DNA of 64,000 nt from Tamarix chinensis (Eukaryota > Streptophyta > Magnoliopsida > Caryophyllales > Tamaricaceae), in contig CM060177.1 of assembly GCA_030549775.1 (NCBI GenBank), forward strand, positions 51,087,138 to 51,151,137, in the 5' to 3' direction. Under the pieces are notes generated by a model. It saw only the letters and a list, made by a program, of their open reading frames with translations. It made no database searches and had not been told where the DNA came from. Within the stretch, counting starts at the first letter, position 1; every line of letters starts with the position of its first letter. Below are positions 37,801-49,140 of this stretch, in pieces. Position numbers and translations under genes: made by a program.

Positions 37801-40296
37801 ATTTTGTGGACGCTGTTGGTTCTAATAATCATAGTCCTGGTCAAGAAGAAAATCAAAATATTGATTTAACTATTATGCCTTCGAATGAGCCAGGTAAATT
37901 CTCAATACATACTTAAAATCACAAATGTTTGTGTTTATTTGAGAATATTTGAAATTTAAACATCAATCTTGTTATGGCCTATCAATTTGCTTGTAACTCT
38001 ATTTTCTTGGTTCTATGATATGTTTACATGACTAATAAGGTGGAAGCAAAAGGAATGCAACAAGGAAGTTTGTTGATAGAGTTGAGATGACGTTGACTGT
38101 GCATGAGGTTGCTGATCCAATTCCAAGAGAAACAAATGAATCTAACAATACTCTACCTCGAATTAGAACTCAATATATGCATGAAAATATATCTACAAGA
38201 AATGTGACCCCAGAAAATGATGGCAATAGTAGTCAAGGTACAGTAATTTTTATTAATCATGTTTGTATATATATTTTTGCTAAGCCTTGTTTATTCTTTT
38301 AAACTCCTATGATGTATAGATTTGCTAAGCCTTGATTTTATTATCTTATTTTTATTTTTGTAATAGCATCTACTTCTAATGCTAAAAGGAAAAGGGGGCA
38401 GAGAGGCAAATATAAATCTTATGTGATTGAGAAGAAGACATTAGGTGGTACTGCAAAGCTTGTCGTTGACATACCTGACTATGTTCTCCAAGCCGTTGGA
38501 GAAAATGCCAGAAATTTAGTAAATTTTTGTGGCCATATTGTGCGGACCAAAGTCCTCATGGATGCATCACCTTGGATTCAGGTAGCAGCTAAACACGGTG
38601 ATGCAATGTGGTTGCTTGTCAAGGTATATATATATAGATATGCATTATTTTCCTTTTATAAATCCTAATCTATGATCCTTAACCAACTAATTATTTTGTT
38701 GTGACATTATAGAACAAGTTCAGCATAATGGATAATAATCAACTACCCAGATTAAAAGCGTTTGTGTTGTTTGCAATGCAACGCTTATATCGGTATTGGA
38801 AAGCTCGCTTGCATTCTTACTACAAAGAATGTGGAGATACACATGAGGAACGTTTGGAAAATCCACCTACTGATTTCGATCCAGAAAATTGGATAAAATG
38901 TTGTGAAACTTTTAATTCTGATAAATTTAAGGTAATTCTTTTCTTTATTGATAAGTTTTCTGCCTTAAATTGTAGGTATGAATTATTTATCTTCATTTCT
39001 TTTATTCTTAAATTGTAGAAAATGAGTGAACAAAACAGCAAGAATCGAAAGTCAGATAAATGGTGCCAACACACCACAGGAAACTTATCTTTTCCAGAAG
39101 TGGAAACTATCATGGTAAGAATATCAAATAGTTATATTCGGTATATTTATTCATCTTCATGGATAAAATGACTAAGTAATGTGTCCTCACAGACAAAGAA
39201 GAATGGTGATGTCAAGCCGAGTGCTGATGTGATTTGGCTTGCTGAACACACGCGAACAAATGATCAAGGAGTATTAGAGTGGGTTAATGATGGACGCTCT
39301 AAGAAAATTCATGTAAATTATTCTTATATTTGTATTAGTATATATATTAGTATATGTTAGTTCGTACAAAGAATTGATTATAACAACTATGAATCTATGC
39401 ATATGTAAAATGTTGTTGTGTTTATTGTAGGGAGACCTTCACCATCTTGTGACTAACAAGGATAAAGAAGGAGCCCCTCAAACACAGGAAGAGATGTTAC
39501 TTCAAGTTTTGGGCCCAAAGTCTGGATACACAAGGGGGAAAGGTAGTGGCTATGGCGGCTCCCTCAAATCAAGGATTCAAGAAGAACAACAACAGAAAAT
39601 CATACAACAACAAAGTAAGATAGATGAGCAACAAGTCAAGATAGATGAACAACAAAATAAGATATGTAGTCTACAAAGTCAAATAGACGAGCTTAGAGAG
39701 AAACAAGATCAATCTATGGCCGCTTTTGAGAAGAGGATGTTAGAAATGAGTCAAATGATGGCTACCAATATTATCAGGTAAATTATAATTTCTAGAGTAA
39801 TCCAACTTTGTATTTATTTCATGATATGAGCTACTTTGCATTATAGTATTACTTATATCAATGCAACACATATACCGGTATACTTTCGAAAAACCCTTTC
39901 ACTTATCCACATATAGTTGGCATATGTAATCACCAAAATCAATCGGAAAAAATGATTATCAAACATGACTATCTATCTATATTTTTGTCTCTTATAGTGA
40001 TATATATATATACACACACACGCACACACACATATACATACGTATATATATAAGTATACATAAATAAAGGTGTGTAGATATACATATACATATATAGACG
40101 GACCCATATATACGTCTACATATATAGACGTACACATATTTACGTCTACATATATAGACGTACACATATTTACGTCTATATATATGTATGTATGTACGCA
40201 CGAGACATGTATTAATCTTGTTATTTATTCAGGTCCAGGAATACACTTGAGGATGATGGTGATGCTTTTCATGGTGGTGTTGACGATGATTATTGA
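31825..40296 (+). CDS. Second CACTA protein (TnpA-like, Transposase_24 type), ten exons, intact
   Basis: Ten exons join in phase: 31825-31900, 31989-32069, 37660-37893, 38040-38237, 38367-38623, 38713-38931, 39019-39114, 39193-39312, 39431-39777 and 40233-40296. The sum is 1692 bases, or 563 residues plus stop. The first half is low in structure. Exon 5 onward looks like the plant Transposase_24 (Ptta/En/Spm) family: DYVLQAVGENARNLVNFCG, then LPRLKAFVLFAMQRLYRYWK, KSDKWCQHTTGNLSFPEVE, and GPKSGYTRGKGSGYGGS. A glutamine-rich coiled coil with repeated KIDEQQ follows. The C-terminus is acidic (EDDGDAFHGG... to Y). In En/Spm the second protein binds subterminal repeats and helps transposition and promoter control. 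The second intron, 5.6 kb, holds the captured host fragments on the opposite strand. Exon 1 could alternatively be untranslated. Confidence 0.75.
32402..32431. repeat. (CCCAGT)n microsatellite
   Basis: Five tandem CCCAGT-type hexamers in the large second intron of the second gene. A small open frame through it is not a gene. Confidence 0.85.
34245..34466. repeat. 16-bp minisatellite in element II
   Basis: About a dozen copies of ATTGATCCTGATACAA and close variants, some interrupted by GTACACTTGATCC. It lies in the captured-DNA intron. Three overlapping minus-strand open frames here (up to 199 residues) translate the repeat as DQFVSGSI-like units and are not genes. The unspaced, short unit excludes a CRISPR array. 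Confidence 0.9.
36467..36875 (-). pseudogene. CDC5: Captured exon of host CDC5 (Myb-related spliceosome protein)
   Basis: The minus strand reads EEPEEKIEEDMSDRIAREK, then QQALLRKRSKVLQRELPQPP, then LLEHDNAKYPLDGKSEKDKK, and ends NELKE at a splice donor (GT at 36465-36466). This is the central region of plant CDC5/CDC5L, a core member of the Prp19 (MAC) complex in pre-mRNA splicing. Only this roughly 135-residue piece is present: the Myb repeats are absent and the following exon is not found. No stop breaks the exon. It lies antisense inside an intron of the transposon's second gene, next to the ATRX-like piece, so it is a transduplicated fragment and not a working gene. Confidence 0.85.
36894..37090 (-). 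other. Unrecognised open stretch between the captured fragments
   Basis: Directly after an acceptor-like CTTTCAG on the minus strand, a 65-residue open stretch of ordinary soluble composition includes CPNFEPSHVRDPGHLSFFKP and KSEKPESMYGISSYA before a stop. It may be an exon of a third captured gene or of the same source genes. I do not recognise it. The overlapping 142-residue minus-strand frame is hydrophobic and looks like a shadow. Confidence 0.3.
37190..37480 (-). pseudogene. Captured fragment of an ATRX-type SNF2 helicase
   Basis: Two exon pieces on the minus strand. The first ends at 37410 and reads GLGCILAHTMGLGKMLQ before a splice donor. The second starts at 37230 after TCTGCAG and reads VIAFFYTTMN. 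Joined in order they match the helicase motif I region of plant ATRX/CHR20 proteins (GLGxILAHTMGLGKTxQVIAFLYTAM in the family). Here the motif I threonine is replaced by methionine (GLGKM), and similarity stops soon after the second piece. It is a partial, presumably non-functional copy carried in the second intron of the transposon gene, in the same orientation as the CDC5 piece. ATRX remodels chromatin in the nucleus. Confidence 0.7.
39990..40200. repeat. CA/TA-rich and 30-bp tandem repeats in the last intron
   Basis: After an AC/TA run, the unit TATATAGACGTACACATATT plus TACGTCTACA repeats two to three times between 40080 and 40190. Open frames on both strands here are repeat translations. 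Confidence 0.75.
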
Positions 40297-40639
40297 TTTA
40301 TTTGTGGATAGATGACTTTTGTTATTAGTTGATGCGTAGATCTGATCAAGATTGCATTCTTAGATTCCGATGTAATTTTTGTTGTCCTTTTTACCAAAAA
40401 ACACTTTACAAGAGTGTTTTGCCGAAAACTCTTGGTGTTATTATGGTGATGTCATGTTGGATGTTTTGTTTCTGTTTTTGACAATTGTATCAAATAATTA
40501 TACAATTAATGTATGATGCATTTCATATTAATGATGAAATGAATTTACTATATATTGACAATTATATTTGATTAATATATGTATGTGAATGTGACATGCT
40601 AGAAAGTGATAATTTATTTAATTTATAGCATTGCAGGAA

Positions 40640-41396
40640 TTTCTTTATTTGGAAACAAAGAAATTGTTGCCAAAAATAATAGTGGATGAAATTATTTCAT
40701 TAGCAACAAAAATGTTGTTACAAAAATTAAAGTACATTATTGGCAACAGAAATGTTGTTGCGAAAAATATCTTACATTATTGAAAAAAAATAACCGCACA
40801 AATATAGCATATTATTCGCAACAGAAATGTTATTGCAAAAAATATATCATACATTATTGGCAACAAAACAACCGTTGCAAAAAATGTCTTATATTATTGG
40901 CAACAAAATAACCGTTGCAAAAGATATCTTACATTATTGGAAAAAAAGCAACCGCAAAAATATAGCACATTATTTGCAACAGAAATGTTGTTACAAAAAT
41001 ATCTTAGATTATTGACAACAAAACAAGCGTTGCAAAAAATAGCATATTATTCGCAACAGGAACATTGTTGCTAAAAATATTGTACATTATTGGCAACGAT
41101 CAATCTGTTGAAAAATATAACATATTATTCGCAACAACAATTTCGTTGCAAAAAATATATCTTATTCGCAACAAGGAAATCGTTGCGAAATATAATTATG
41201 CTCCAACATTTGTCAAATATTTAAGACAACAAAATACTATTTTTAGCCACAAGTTTATCGTTGCGAAAATAACCTTTTTTGGCAACGGAAAAAAGTCGTT
41301 GCAAAAACCTTTAGTTACGCTATCATATGCAACGACAATTTGTCGTTACCAAAAATATTATATCGTTGCCAAATATATATTTGGCAACGACATATT
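40640..41396. repeat. 3' subterminal repeat array of element II
   Basis: Words such as GCAACAGAAATGTTGTTGC and ACCGTTGCAAAA recur about every 25-45 bases up to the right TIR. They are the counterpart of the 5' array, without the 173-bp tandem units. Confidence 0.85.
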
Positions 41397-41426
41397 CCGT
41401 TGCCAAAAATAGCTTTTCTTGTAGTG
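41397..41426 (-). repeat. Right terminal inverted repeat of element II
   Basis: Ends AGCTTTTCTTGTAGTG; identical inverted copy of 25003-25032. The second GGA duplication lies at 41427-41429. Confidence 0.95.
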
Positions 41427-41429
41427 GGA

Positions 41430-41734
41430 GCATGTCGGTCACATCCAAAATTTCATGTATCCCAAGGAAGATAAAGATCCTGATGGTTTTATGAGTAATT
41501 TATGGGCTCTAGTTCTAGTTTATTCACTGCTAATGGAAATTCTATCTATGCAAGATATACAAAAAAATCAGACCTAGTGGTAGCAATAGTGTCATGGTAC
41601 TCCGGAGTGTGGAATTCTGCCTCACTCTCTGTAACCCTATACCACCAACATGTGCTCTTTGTGGTCGGCAGTCAGCAACCAACATTTTTCATGTTCTTCA
41701 ATGAGTTAATGATACTATCATGGTTGATTAGTGG
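41430..41734. other. Spacer between element II and the copia element
   Basis: About 300 bases. The 83-residue open frame at 41502-41753 has no recognisable domain and runs into the LTR, so it is probably chance. Confidence 0.4.
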
Positions 41735-42327
41735 TGTTGGGTGTATAGTATAGAAATATAATAAAATATCAGAAATAATTTATCCGAGCCCACTGAATTC
41801 ACGATGTGTCCTTAAGACGATTTTGCTCCCTCACACGGTGCTCAAGGTTGTGAAAAATTGTCTTCCAGGATAGAACAAATTTTCATTCCTATTAGATGTA
41901 GCACTTTAATCTAATAGGATTCCATTGAATGTAACGTTATGCTTGTACTCAACTAGGAATATAGGGATCGAAAAAGTAGAGAGAGAGAGAAGAGAGAGAA
42001 CTATTGGAATTTTCGGAAAAACTGAATTTCCGAATTGATTTTTCCGGTTGATGGTGGGGGCTATTTATAGAGTTAATGAATTCCCTTTGAAAAGAAACCA
42101 AGTGAACAATCATGACTCTTCAAATTAATTCAAATGAAAAGACACCAAGTCAACAATCATGACTTTTCAAATTAATTCAAATGAAAAGGCACCAAGTCAA
42201 CAAACATGACTTTTCAAAATAATTCAAGTGAAAAGGCACCAAGTCAACAATCATGACTTTTCAAATTAATTCAAATGAAACCCTCTTATATATATATATA
42301 TATATATATATTACAATCTATTTAATA
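41735..42327 (-). repeat. 3' LTR of the copia element
   Basis: 593 bases. It matches 51967-52588 along its length with more than 20 differences visible by eye in the first 400 bases, mostly C/T and A/G changes. The 47-bp units and an AT run explain most of the length difference. The outer base pair next to the polypurine tract reads TA on the plus strand where the other copy has CA. Confidence 0.92.
42089..42276. repeat. Four 47-bp tandem repeats in the 3' LTR
   Basis: Four units beginning GAAAAG and including CCAAGTCAACAATCATGAC, exactly 188 bases. The same four-unit array is at 52321-52508, so it predates integration. An AT run follows. Confidence 0.92.
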
Positions 42328-42337
42328 ATCCCCCACT
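42328..42337 (-). other. Polypurine tract of the copia element
   Basis: The minus strand reads AGTGGGGGAT immediately before the LTR start, as required for plus-strand DNA priming. Confidence 0.75.
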
Positions 42338-42342
42338 AGATT

Positions 42343-43006
42343 GTAATATATCACAAGCATGAACAAATTATGCTTAAATTAGTATCTCTCACATTACCCT
42401 ACAACAAAGTAATAATATCCTTTCGTGGAATGTGTCAATTCCCTATATGAAAGATAAAATTAACTTTCATTCCATAATTACTCTAACTGAGCACAAGTGA
42501 AGAAAACTACATCTAGATAAGTAGTTTGATACTTTGAACTTTCCATAGTGAATTTCTATCGAGTTTACTGGCCAATCAGTGAACAGATCTGCCTTGAACA
42601 GTCAACCGTCTAGTGTAAACTGAGATAATAGAAAACACACAGCTTCCTTCAAGCATAGTTGGTTCTCACATTTGTGTTCGTTTCGGCCATGAACACCTCC
42701 TGGTTCTGTGAGTGTGTTAGAGAATTCAGCCTTCAAAATTCTCACAGAAGCGGCCCCTTCCCACTCATATAGGTGATCTCCTAATTATTATATCCTTTAG
42801 ATATTTTACTTAAACATGTTAAGTTATAGGGATCATTAAAATCATAGCTTAACCTTATCCTTTCATTGCACTGTTTCATCATAGGAATGGGTAGATAAAA
42901 ATTAGATTCCTCAGTGCAACACCGAGTCATCCATAGTTCAGTTTTCTCATTGAACCTAGATCTTGGGATCTCCAGTCAACTAGGTTGGGTTGCCACCATG
43001 ACGACT
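42343..43006. other. Untranslated 3' region of the copia element
   Basis: About 660 bases between RNase H and the 3' LTR. No coding sequence is seen; this is normal for copia elements. Confidence 0.6.
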
Positions 43007-44044
43007 CTATATATCCATAGGCTTTAGGCCCATTCCCCTTGATGAACTTTCTACTTGCTTTCTAGTTAATGCCTTAGTAAGCGGATCCGTAATATTATCC
43101 TTTGACCTCACATAATCAATTAAGATAATTCCACTAGAAAGCAACCTTCTAATGGTATTATGTCTACGATGAATATGTCTAGACTTACCATTATACATCT
43201 TACTCCGTGCCCTACCAATTGCAAACTGGCTATCACAATGGATACGTATGGGTGGCACAGGTTTTTTCCAACATGGGATATCTTCTAGGAAGTCTCTAAG
43301 CCATTCAGCTTCTTCCCCGGCTTTATCTAAAACAATAAATTCAGACTCCATTGTTGACATCGCGATACATGTTTGTTTAGAAGATTTCCAAGATATTGCA
43401 CCACTTCCAAGAGTGAACACATATCCACTAGTAGACTTAGAGTTCCTTGAATCCGATATCCAATTCGCATCATTGTAGCCTTCTACCACTACTGGATATC
43501 TCTTGTAGTGTAATCCAAAGTTCTTGGTGTGCTTTAGATATCCTAGAACTCGAATGATCGCTTTCCAATGTTCCCTATTAGGGTTACTGGTATAGCGACT
43601 AAGCTTGTTAACTGCATTAGCAATATCCGGTCTTGTGCAGTTCATGAGATACATAATACTACCTATACGTGAATATTCTAATTATAAAAAACTGGCACCC
43701 GTATTTTTCATCAAATGAATATTCACCTCCAATGGTGTCTTAGTTGGGTTAATATTGTACTCCTTGAATCGATCAAGTATTTTTTCAACATAATGAGATT
43801 GAGACAATATTAATCCATCAGATGTTCTAGAAATCTTAATTCCTAATATAACATCTGCAAGACCCATGTCTTTCATATCAAAACTTCGGGTGAGAATCCA
43901 TTTGGTAGAGTTAATAATATCATTATTATTACCCATTATGAGCATATCATCTACGTATAGACACACTATAACGTAGCCTTTATGAGTATCTTTGACATAA
44001 ACACATTTGTCAGACTCGTTTATCTTGAATCCATTTGACAACAT
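43007..44044 (-). pseudogene. Copia reverse transcriptase C-terminal part and RNase H
   Basis: Two open pieces, 44044-43682 and 43654-43007, interrupted by a stop. The first has the catalytic CLYVDDMLIMG of reverse transcriptase. The second has the copia connection pattern ([29 protein letters not shown]) and RNase H with [30 protein letters not shown] and [12 protein letters not shown], then the C-terminal pattern DPLTKAL. These enzymes copy the RNA and remove it from the hybrid in the virus-like particle. The interruption makes this copy non-functional. Confidence 0.92.
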
Positions 44045-44047
44045 TAC

Positions 44048-44922
44048 ACTGTCAAATTTCTCATGTCATTGCTTAGGTGCCTGTTTTATTCCATAGAGAG
44101 ATTTAATAAGCCCACATACCTTTTTCTCTTGAACGGGAGCAATGAACCCCTTGGGTTGTTCCATATAGATCTCTTCCTCTAATTCACCATTCAAGAATGC
44201 TGTTTTTACATCCATTTGATGTACTTCAAGACCCTTTACAGCTGCTATTGCCAATAGCATACGTATAGACGTAATTCTTGTAACTGGTGAATATATGTCG
44301 AAAAAATCAACATCTTCCCTTTGCTTGTATCCTTTAACTACAAGCCTTCCCTTGTATTTGTCAATCGAACCATCAGCCTTTAATTTCTTCTTAAAGATCC
44401 ACTTACATCCTATGGGTTTATTCTCAGGAGGCAAGTCCACTACCTCCCACGTGTGATTTTGCATGATGGATTCAATTTCACTATTTATTTCTTCTTTCCA
44501 ATAAGCAGATTCAGGAGAGGATATAGCTTCTTTAAATGTTTGAGGCTCATTTTCTAACAAATATGTTAGATAATTAGGTCCAAATGATTTAGAGATCCTA
44601 GCTCTCTTACTTCATCTAGGTTCATCTAAATTAACTTCTTTATTCCCATCACTAATAGACTCTCTTAGCCTCTTTAGTGAAACTGATTAATTATTCATTT
44701 TGTAGGGAAAAATATTTTCAAAGAATATAGCATCCCTTGATTCTATAATAGTGTTGGCATCAATATCAGGAACCTCTGATTTGTGGACAAGGAAACGATA
44801 TGCACTACTGTGATGTGCATAACCAATGAATACACAATCAATGGTTTTCGGTCCTAACTTAGTCCTCTTAGGTTTGGGAATTACTACTTTTGTTAAGCAC
44901 CCCCACACCTTTAAGTATTTAT
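44048..44922 (-). pseudogene. Copia integrase C-terminus and N-terminal reverse transcriptase
   Basis: The part nearest the insertion reads LKVWGCLTKVV, then DCVFIGYAHHSSAYRF, the copia integrase C-terminal (GKGxG-like) module. Then come WKEEINSEIESIMQNHTWEV, GCKWIFKKKLKADGSIDKYK, and QMDVKTAFLNGELEEEIYM, the start of reverse transcriptase with its first catalytic Asp. It ends IKQAPKQ at a TGA where the family has TGG. Additional stops lie between 44560 and 44687. Its upstream continuation is at 49851, on the other side of the solo LTR. Confidence 0.92.
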
Positions 44923-46899
44923 AGTTATGTAATCCCCCAAAATTTTAGAAAATCAAAAATTTAATAAATAATTTTTATTTGAAATAAATTAGCTTTTAAA
45001 ATTATCTAACTTAATTAATTTATGGATTTTTGAGTACATAAATTTGGATGGGAATATTTAGTAAATTAAAAGAGATATTTTCTTAGTTTATCATGCTATT
45101 TTTATTTAAGTAATTTTTCAGAACTAATATTTTACTAACCTTATCCTTTTTAAATTAATATATTAGATTATAATGAATTAAATTATTAACTTAAATAATT
45201 TATCAAGAATATTACATTTTACGAATTTATAAATTATTTTAACTTATTTTCCCCATTTTTCTCTTTTTCCTTTTCTTTTCCCTTCTCCTTTTTCTCTTTT
45301 TCTTCTTCTTTCTTCTCTTCTCTTTTTCTCCTCCTTGGGTCACCCGCACCGGCCTGCTTCCCTCCCCTCCCCTGTGCGTTGGGCCTCAGCCCACCTCTCC
45401 CTCTCCCTCCTCAGCCCCTCTCTCCCGCGCACCTGACCCGGCCGGCCTCCCTTTTTTTTTTCTTTTCCCCCCTGGACCTGTCGGCCTGCCTGCTTTCCTT
45501 TCCCCCGACCGGCGGCCACAGCCTCCTTTCTTCTTCCCCCAGGCGTCGACAGCAGCCCGACCACCTGCAGCTGCCGCCTGACCACCTGCGACTGCCGCCA
45601 CCTGCCGCCGCACCTGCCCCTGCTACTCCCTCCCTCTACACTGTCCTCTTCTCCCCTATTTCGAGCCAAGCTACCCCTGCACCCTATCCATGTCTGCAAC
45701 TCCCTCCTCCCCGTCACCACCCTCTCCCTGCCACCCTATGCACTGCCATCTGCCCCCCTTACCCTTCCTCTTCTTTTTCTTCTCCCATTCATCCATCTCC
45801 CTGCCCTATTTTCGAGCCATCTTCCTTCCCCCGAGCTCCCTCCTCTCTCCTTCCTTCTTTCCATTTTTTTTCTGTTTTCTCTCTGCGTCGCCGCCGTCCG
45901 CCGCTCCGACCGCCGCACCCAACCCCTGCGCCGACTCCTGCCACCACCCCCTACTGCCCTGCACCCCCACGCCACCCCCTTGAGCCCTACACTTCCTCCC
46001 TTCTCCACCCCTTCCTTCTTTCCTCCCCATTTTTCCCCTTATCGCCAACCATCTTCGCCGCCTTGCCACCGCCGTCTCCGCCGCCTTCTGCCGCCGCGAA
46101 ACCATCCTTAGCCACCACCAACACCCCCTCTTCACTCCTACATCCTTACCTTGCCTCCAAATCTCCCCCAACTACCCTCTTTTCTAGCCCAAAGACCTCA
46201 ACTCGAAAATGGCTCATTTTTCTTCCTTCACCCCTCTTCGAGCCTTTTCCACTCTCATTTATGCATGACACTCACGCTGCTCATGCAGCGTGAGATCCCC
46301 CCTTGTGTTGTATCTTATTTGGAAAATTTTTGAGGTATATTAATAATTAATTAGAGTGTTCTATTATTAAATAAATTTTGATAAAGTCTTATCCTTTTTA
46401 AATCCTTATTTCTAACATAATAATGATTGATATTATTTTAGGTGTTGAGTTGCTATTTAAACTTGAATCCTTAACCGGGATACCGGTAAGGTTGAGTTTT
46501 GCGGGATTAAGGTAATCGTTAAACCTCCCTTAAATGCATGGAAACGTATGCTAGCACATTAGGAATTTGATTATGATTTTATGTATGTTTTGTGAGTCAA
46601 GCATGATATATATAAATGATTGTTTACATTTATTGAAAGAAAAAGGGAAATGCATGATAGCTTTGCGCCATGTGTAGGTATGATAATTAAGGAAAAGGTT
46701 GATTATTGATGGAAATGTTAAATGCTTTTTATGATGTATTACGTTGCTAAGGCTTGAATGATATTATTGTCTAAGGGTATTCTAGTAATTATAGTTATGA
46801 AGTATGTGATCTAATGTATGTAGTTGCTAATGAGTATTATGTTGATTAATAACAAGTTGGTGGACTTAGATGATAAGAATAATATCATTATTTTATGTA

Positions 46900-48260
46900 G
46901 TGGTGGTAAATTCGTAAAAATGGTGCAACAAAGGGTTAAATGGAAATTTTATAAGTGAAAGGGGCGTTTTGGTAATTTTGTGAGCAAAGGGGTATTTTGG
47001 TAATTTCAAAAGAAAGGGCTTAAATGATAATTCATAAGTAAGAGGATAAAATTGTAAGTTGTGAGAAGAAGGGTATTATGGTAATTTTTGGAGAAAAGGG
47101 TAAAGTGGTAATTTTGGATTCAAAGGCAATATAGTAATTTTAAAAGTAAGTGGTAAGAATGGTAATTTTGGAAGTAAGGGTAAAATAGTAATTTTGGATG
47201 AAGGAGGGCATTATGGTAATTTTTCAAGTAAAAGGGAAATATGGTAAATTTTGGAAGTAGAGGGGCAAAATAGTAATTTCATAAATAAATGGCAATATGG
47301 TAATTTTACAAGTGAATGGCGAAATGATAATTTTATAAGGGGTATTATGGTAAATTTGGGAGTAAAGGGGTAATATGGTAATTTGGGAAAAGAAGGGCAA
47401 AATGGTAATTTTGTAAGGAAAGATAAAAAAAATGGTAATTTGAATGTAAAAGGGTAAAATAGTAATTTGTAAAGTAAAAGGAGTATTATGGTAATTTACG
47501 AGCAAAAGGGTAATATGGTAAAATTGGATGTAAGGGGTAAAGTGGTAATTTTGTAAATAAAAGGATATTATGATAAACTTGGGAGTAAGGGGTAACTTGG
47601 TAATTATGATAACGACAAAAGATAATTTAGTAATTAAATTATGATTGTAGAAGGGCAATTGGATAAGTATGATACTAGAGAAGGGTAATTTGGTAAATTA
47701 ACCAATTAAAGGGCATTATGGTAATTTTAATCAAGGAGAAGGGTAATATAGTAACTATAAATATGAAGAAGGGTAAATTAATATTGGTAATTATGAAGAA
47801 GGGTGATTTGGGGATTCATGATAGTTAAAAAGGGAAAAATGGCAATTAAAATAATTGAGAGGGGTAAAATGGTAATTATGATAAAGGAGAAGGGCAATTT
47901 AGTAATTTATCCAACAAAAGGGGCAATTTGGTAATTTAGCCGATTAAAGGGTAAAGTGATAATTATTTAACCAACTAAAGGGGCAAAATAGTAATCATGA
48001 TAAGGAAGGAGGGTAATTTAGCAATTTATCCAACTCAAGGGCAATTTAGTAATTATAACAAAGGAGAAGGGCGATTTGGTAATATAACCAACAAAATAGG
48101 AAATATGATAAGTGTAGTAATTATGAGGGGTGAATGGTGATTTAAAAAGTGTAGGAGACAATTTGGTAATCTAAAGTGGACAAGGGGTAATTTGGTAATT
48201 ATGCAACCTTAAGGGTAATATGGTAATTTATCAAGTAAGGAATGGATACTTAGCAATTAT
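46900..48260. repeat. Degenerate GGTAATTT/AAGGG repeat tract in the solo LTR
   Basis: For about 1.3 kb words of the type AAGGGTAAAATGGTAATTTT recur every 20-45 bases with variable spacers. The 144-residue minus-strand open frame at 47224-47658 is a translation of it. Confidence 0.8.
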
Positions 48261-48929
48261 ATAAGTAAGGGGTTAAGGAGTAATTTGTAACTAACATATT
48301 GTTATGATTGTAGAACATTATAATATGAATCAAATAATGCTGATTAGTATGGCCTTAATGGTTTCTCTGTGATATCCTGGATAATCTTCTGAATAAGAAA
48401 CTATTAATGATATCAAAATGATTGAAAGTGAATAAGTATCGGATTATTGTGCTTTTCATGATCACTTTAATTAAGACACTATTACTTAAAGTGAAAGACC
48501 TCGAGATCGGGAATGGTGACTCCTTAGGGGTCGCTACCCTAAGGACGTGGTTTAGTCCACGATTATTCTGGTATTTGCTGGTGTGCCTTTGTGCCCCAGC
48601 CAGGCCCTATATCTTACTCTTTCTAGCTCTACGGACCTAGTTAGGGGGTATGCATACTTATGGATTAGGTGTCCTTGTCGGTAGGGTACTGAGTTAGCTT
48701 TATGCACCAGTACGACAAGGGTACCTTTGTGTCCTTGGGTTCGTGGTTGAAGGGTACTGAGTAGCTGATATGCACCGGTACGACCAGTGTACCTTTGTGT
48801 CCCGGGTTATTGATCTCCCGTTCGAGGCAAATAAACATGATTGATGTGATGATTAAAGAAAGGAAAGATACTATAATTGAAAGTGGAATATTAATGAGCC
48901 GGGCCCAGTGATTTATGATATCGAGTACT

Positions 48930-49140
48930 GGTCCACCGGTTATAATAGTGGCCAGGAGCGTTGTGCCCTGGATGATGATTCTTTATATATCCCGGTCCAC
49001 CGGTTATAATAGTGGCCAGGAGCATTGTGCCCTGGATGATGATTCTTTATAAATCCCGGTCCACCGGTTATAATAGTGGCCAGGAGCGTTGTGCCCTGGA
49101 TGATGAGTTATATGTATTCCGGTCCATGGGCAATAATAGT
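48930..49140 (+). repeat. 64-bp tandem repeats in the solo LTR
   Basis: Units begin at 48930, 48994 and 49058 with GGTCCACCGGTTATAATAGT, exactly 64 bases apart and nearly identical, followed by a diverged partial unit. They are related to 14570-14930 and 16575-16975. Confidence 0.9.

Larger units (their letters stand above)
25003..41426 (+). mobile_element. CACTA element II, full length (16.4 kb), with captured host gene fragments
   Basis: The ends are identical 30-base inverted repeats beginning CACTACAAGAAAAGCT, and the 3-bp target duplication GGA is perfect (25000-25002, 41427-41429). Layout: subterminal arrays built on GCAACG/CGTTGC words (25033-26275 and 40640-41396), a leader exon (to 26575), a tnp2 transposase gene (27973-31653) and a second gene of ten exons (31825-40296). 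The second intron of that gene (32070-37659) holds antisense fragments of host CDC5 and an ATRX-like helicase plus a minisatellite. Perfect TIRs and TSD and an intact second gene point to fairly recent movement. The single-base frameshift in the transposase means this copy may not be autonomous. At 16.4 kb it is long for CACTA, mostly because of the captured intron DNA. Confidence 0.95.

Noticed and set aside
39973..40315. Tyrosine- and threonine-rich frames on both strands
   Set aside because: They translate the CA/TA and 30-bp repeats in the last intron of the second gene.
45379..46293. 304-residue open frame rich in proline and serine
   Set aside because: It lies in the GC- and pyrimidine-rich leader of the solo LTR. 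Equally long frames occur on the other strand, it has no domain and is low complexity.
47224..47658. 144-residue minus-strand frame rich in isoleucine and threonine
   Set aside because: It is a by-product of the GGTAATTT-type repeat tract.
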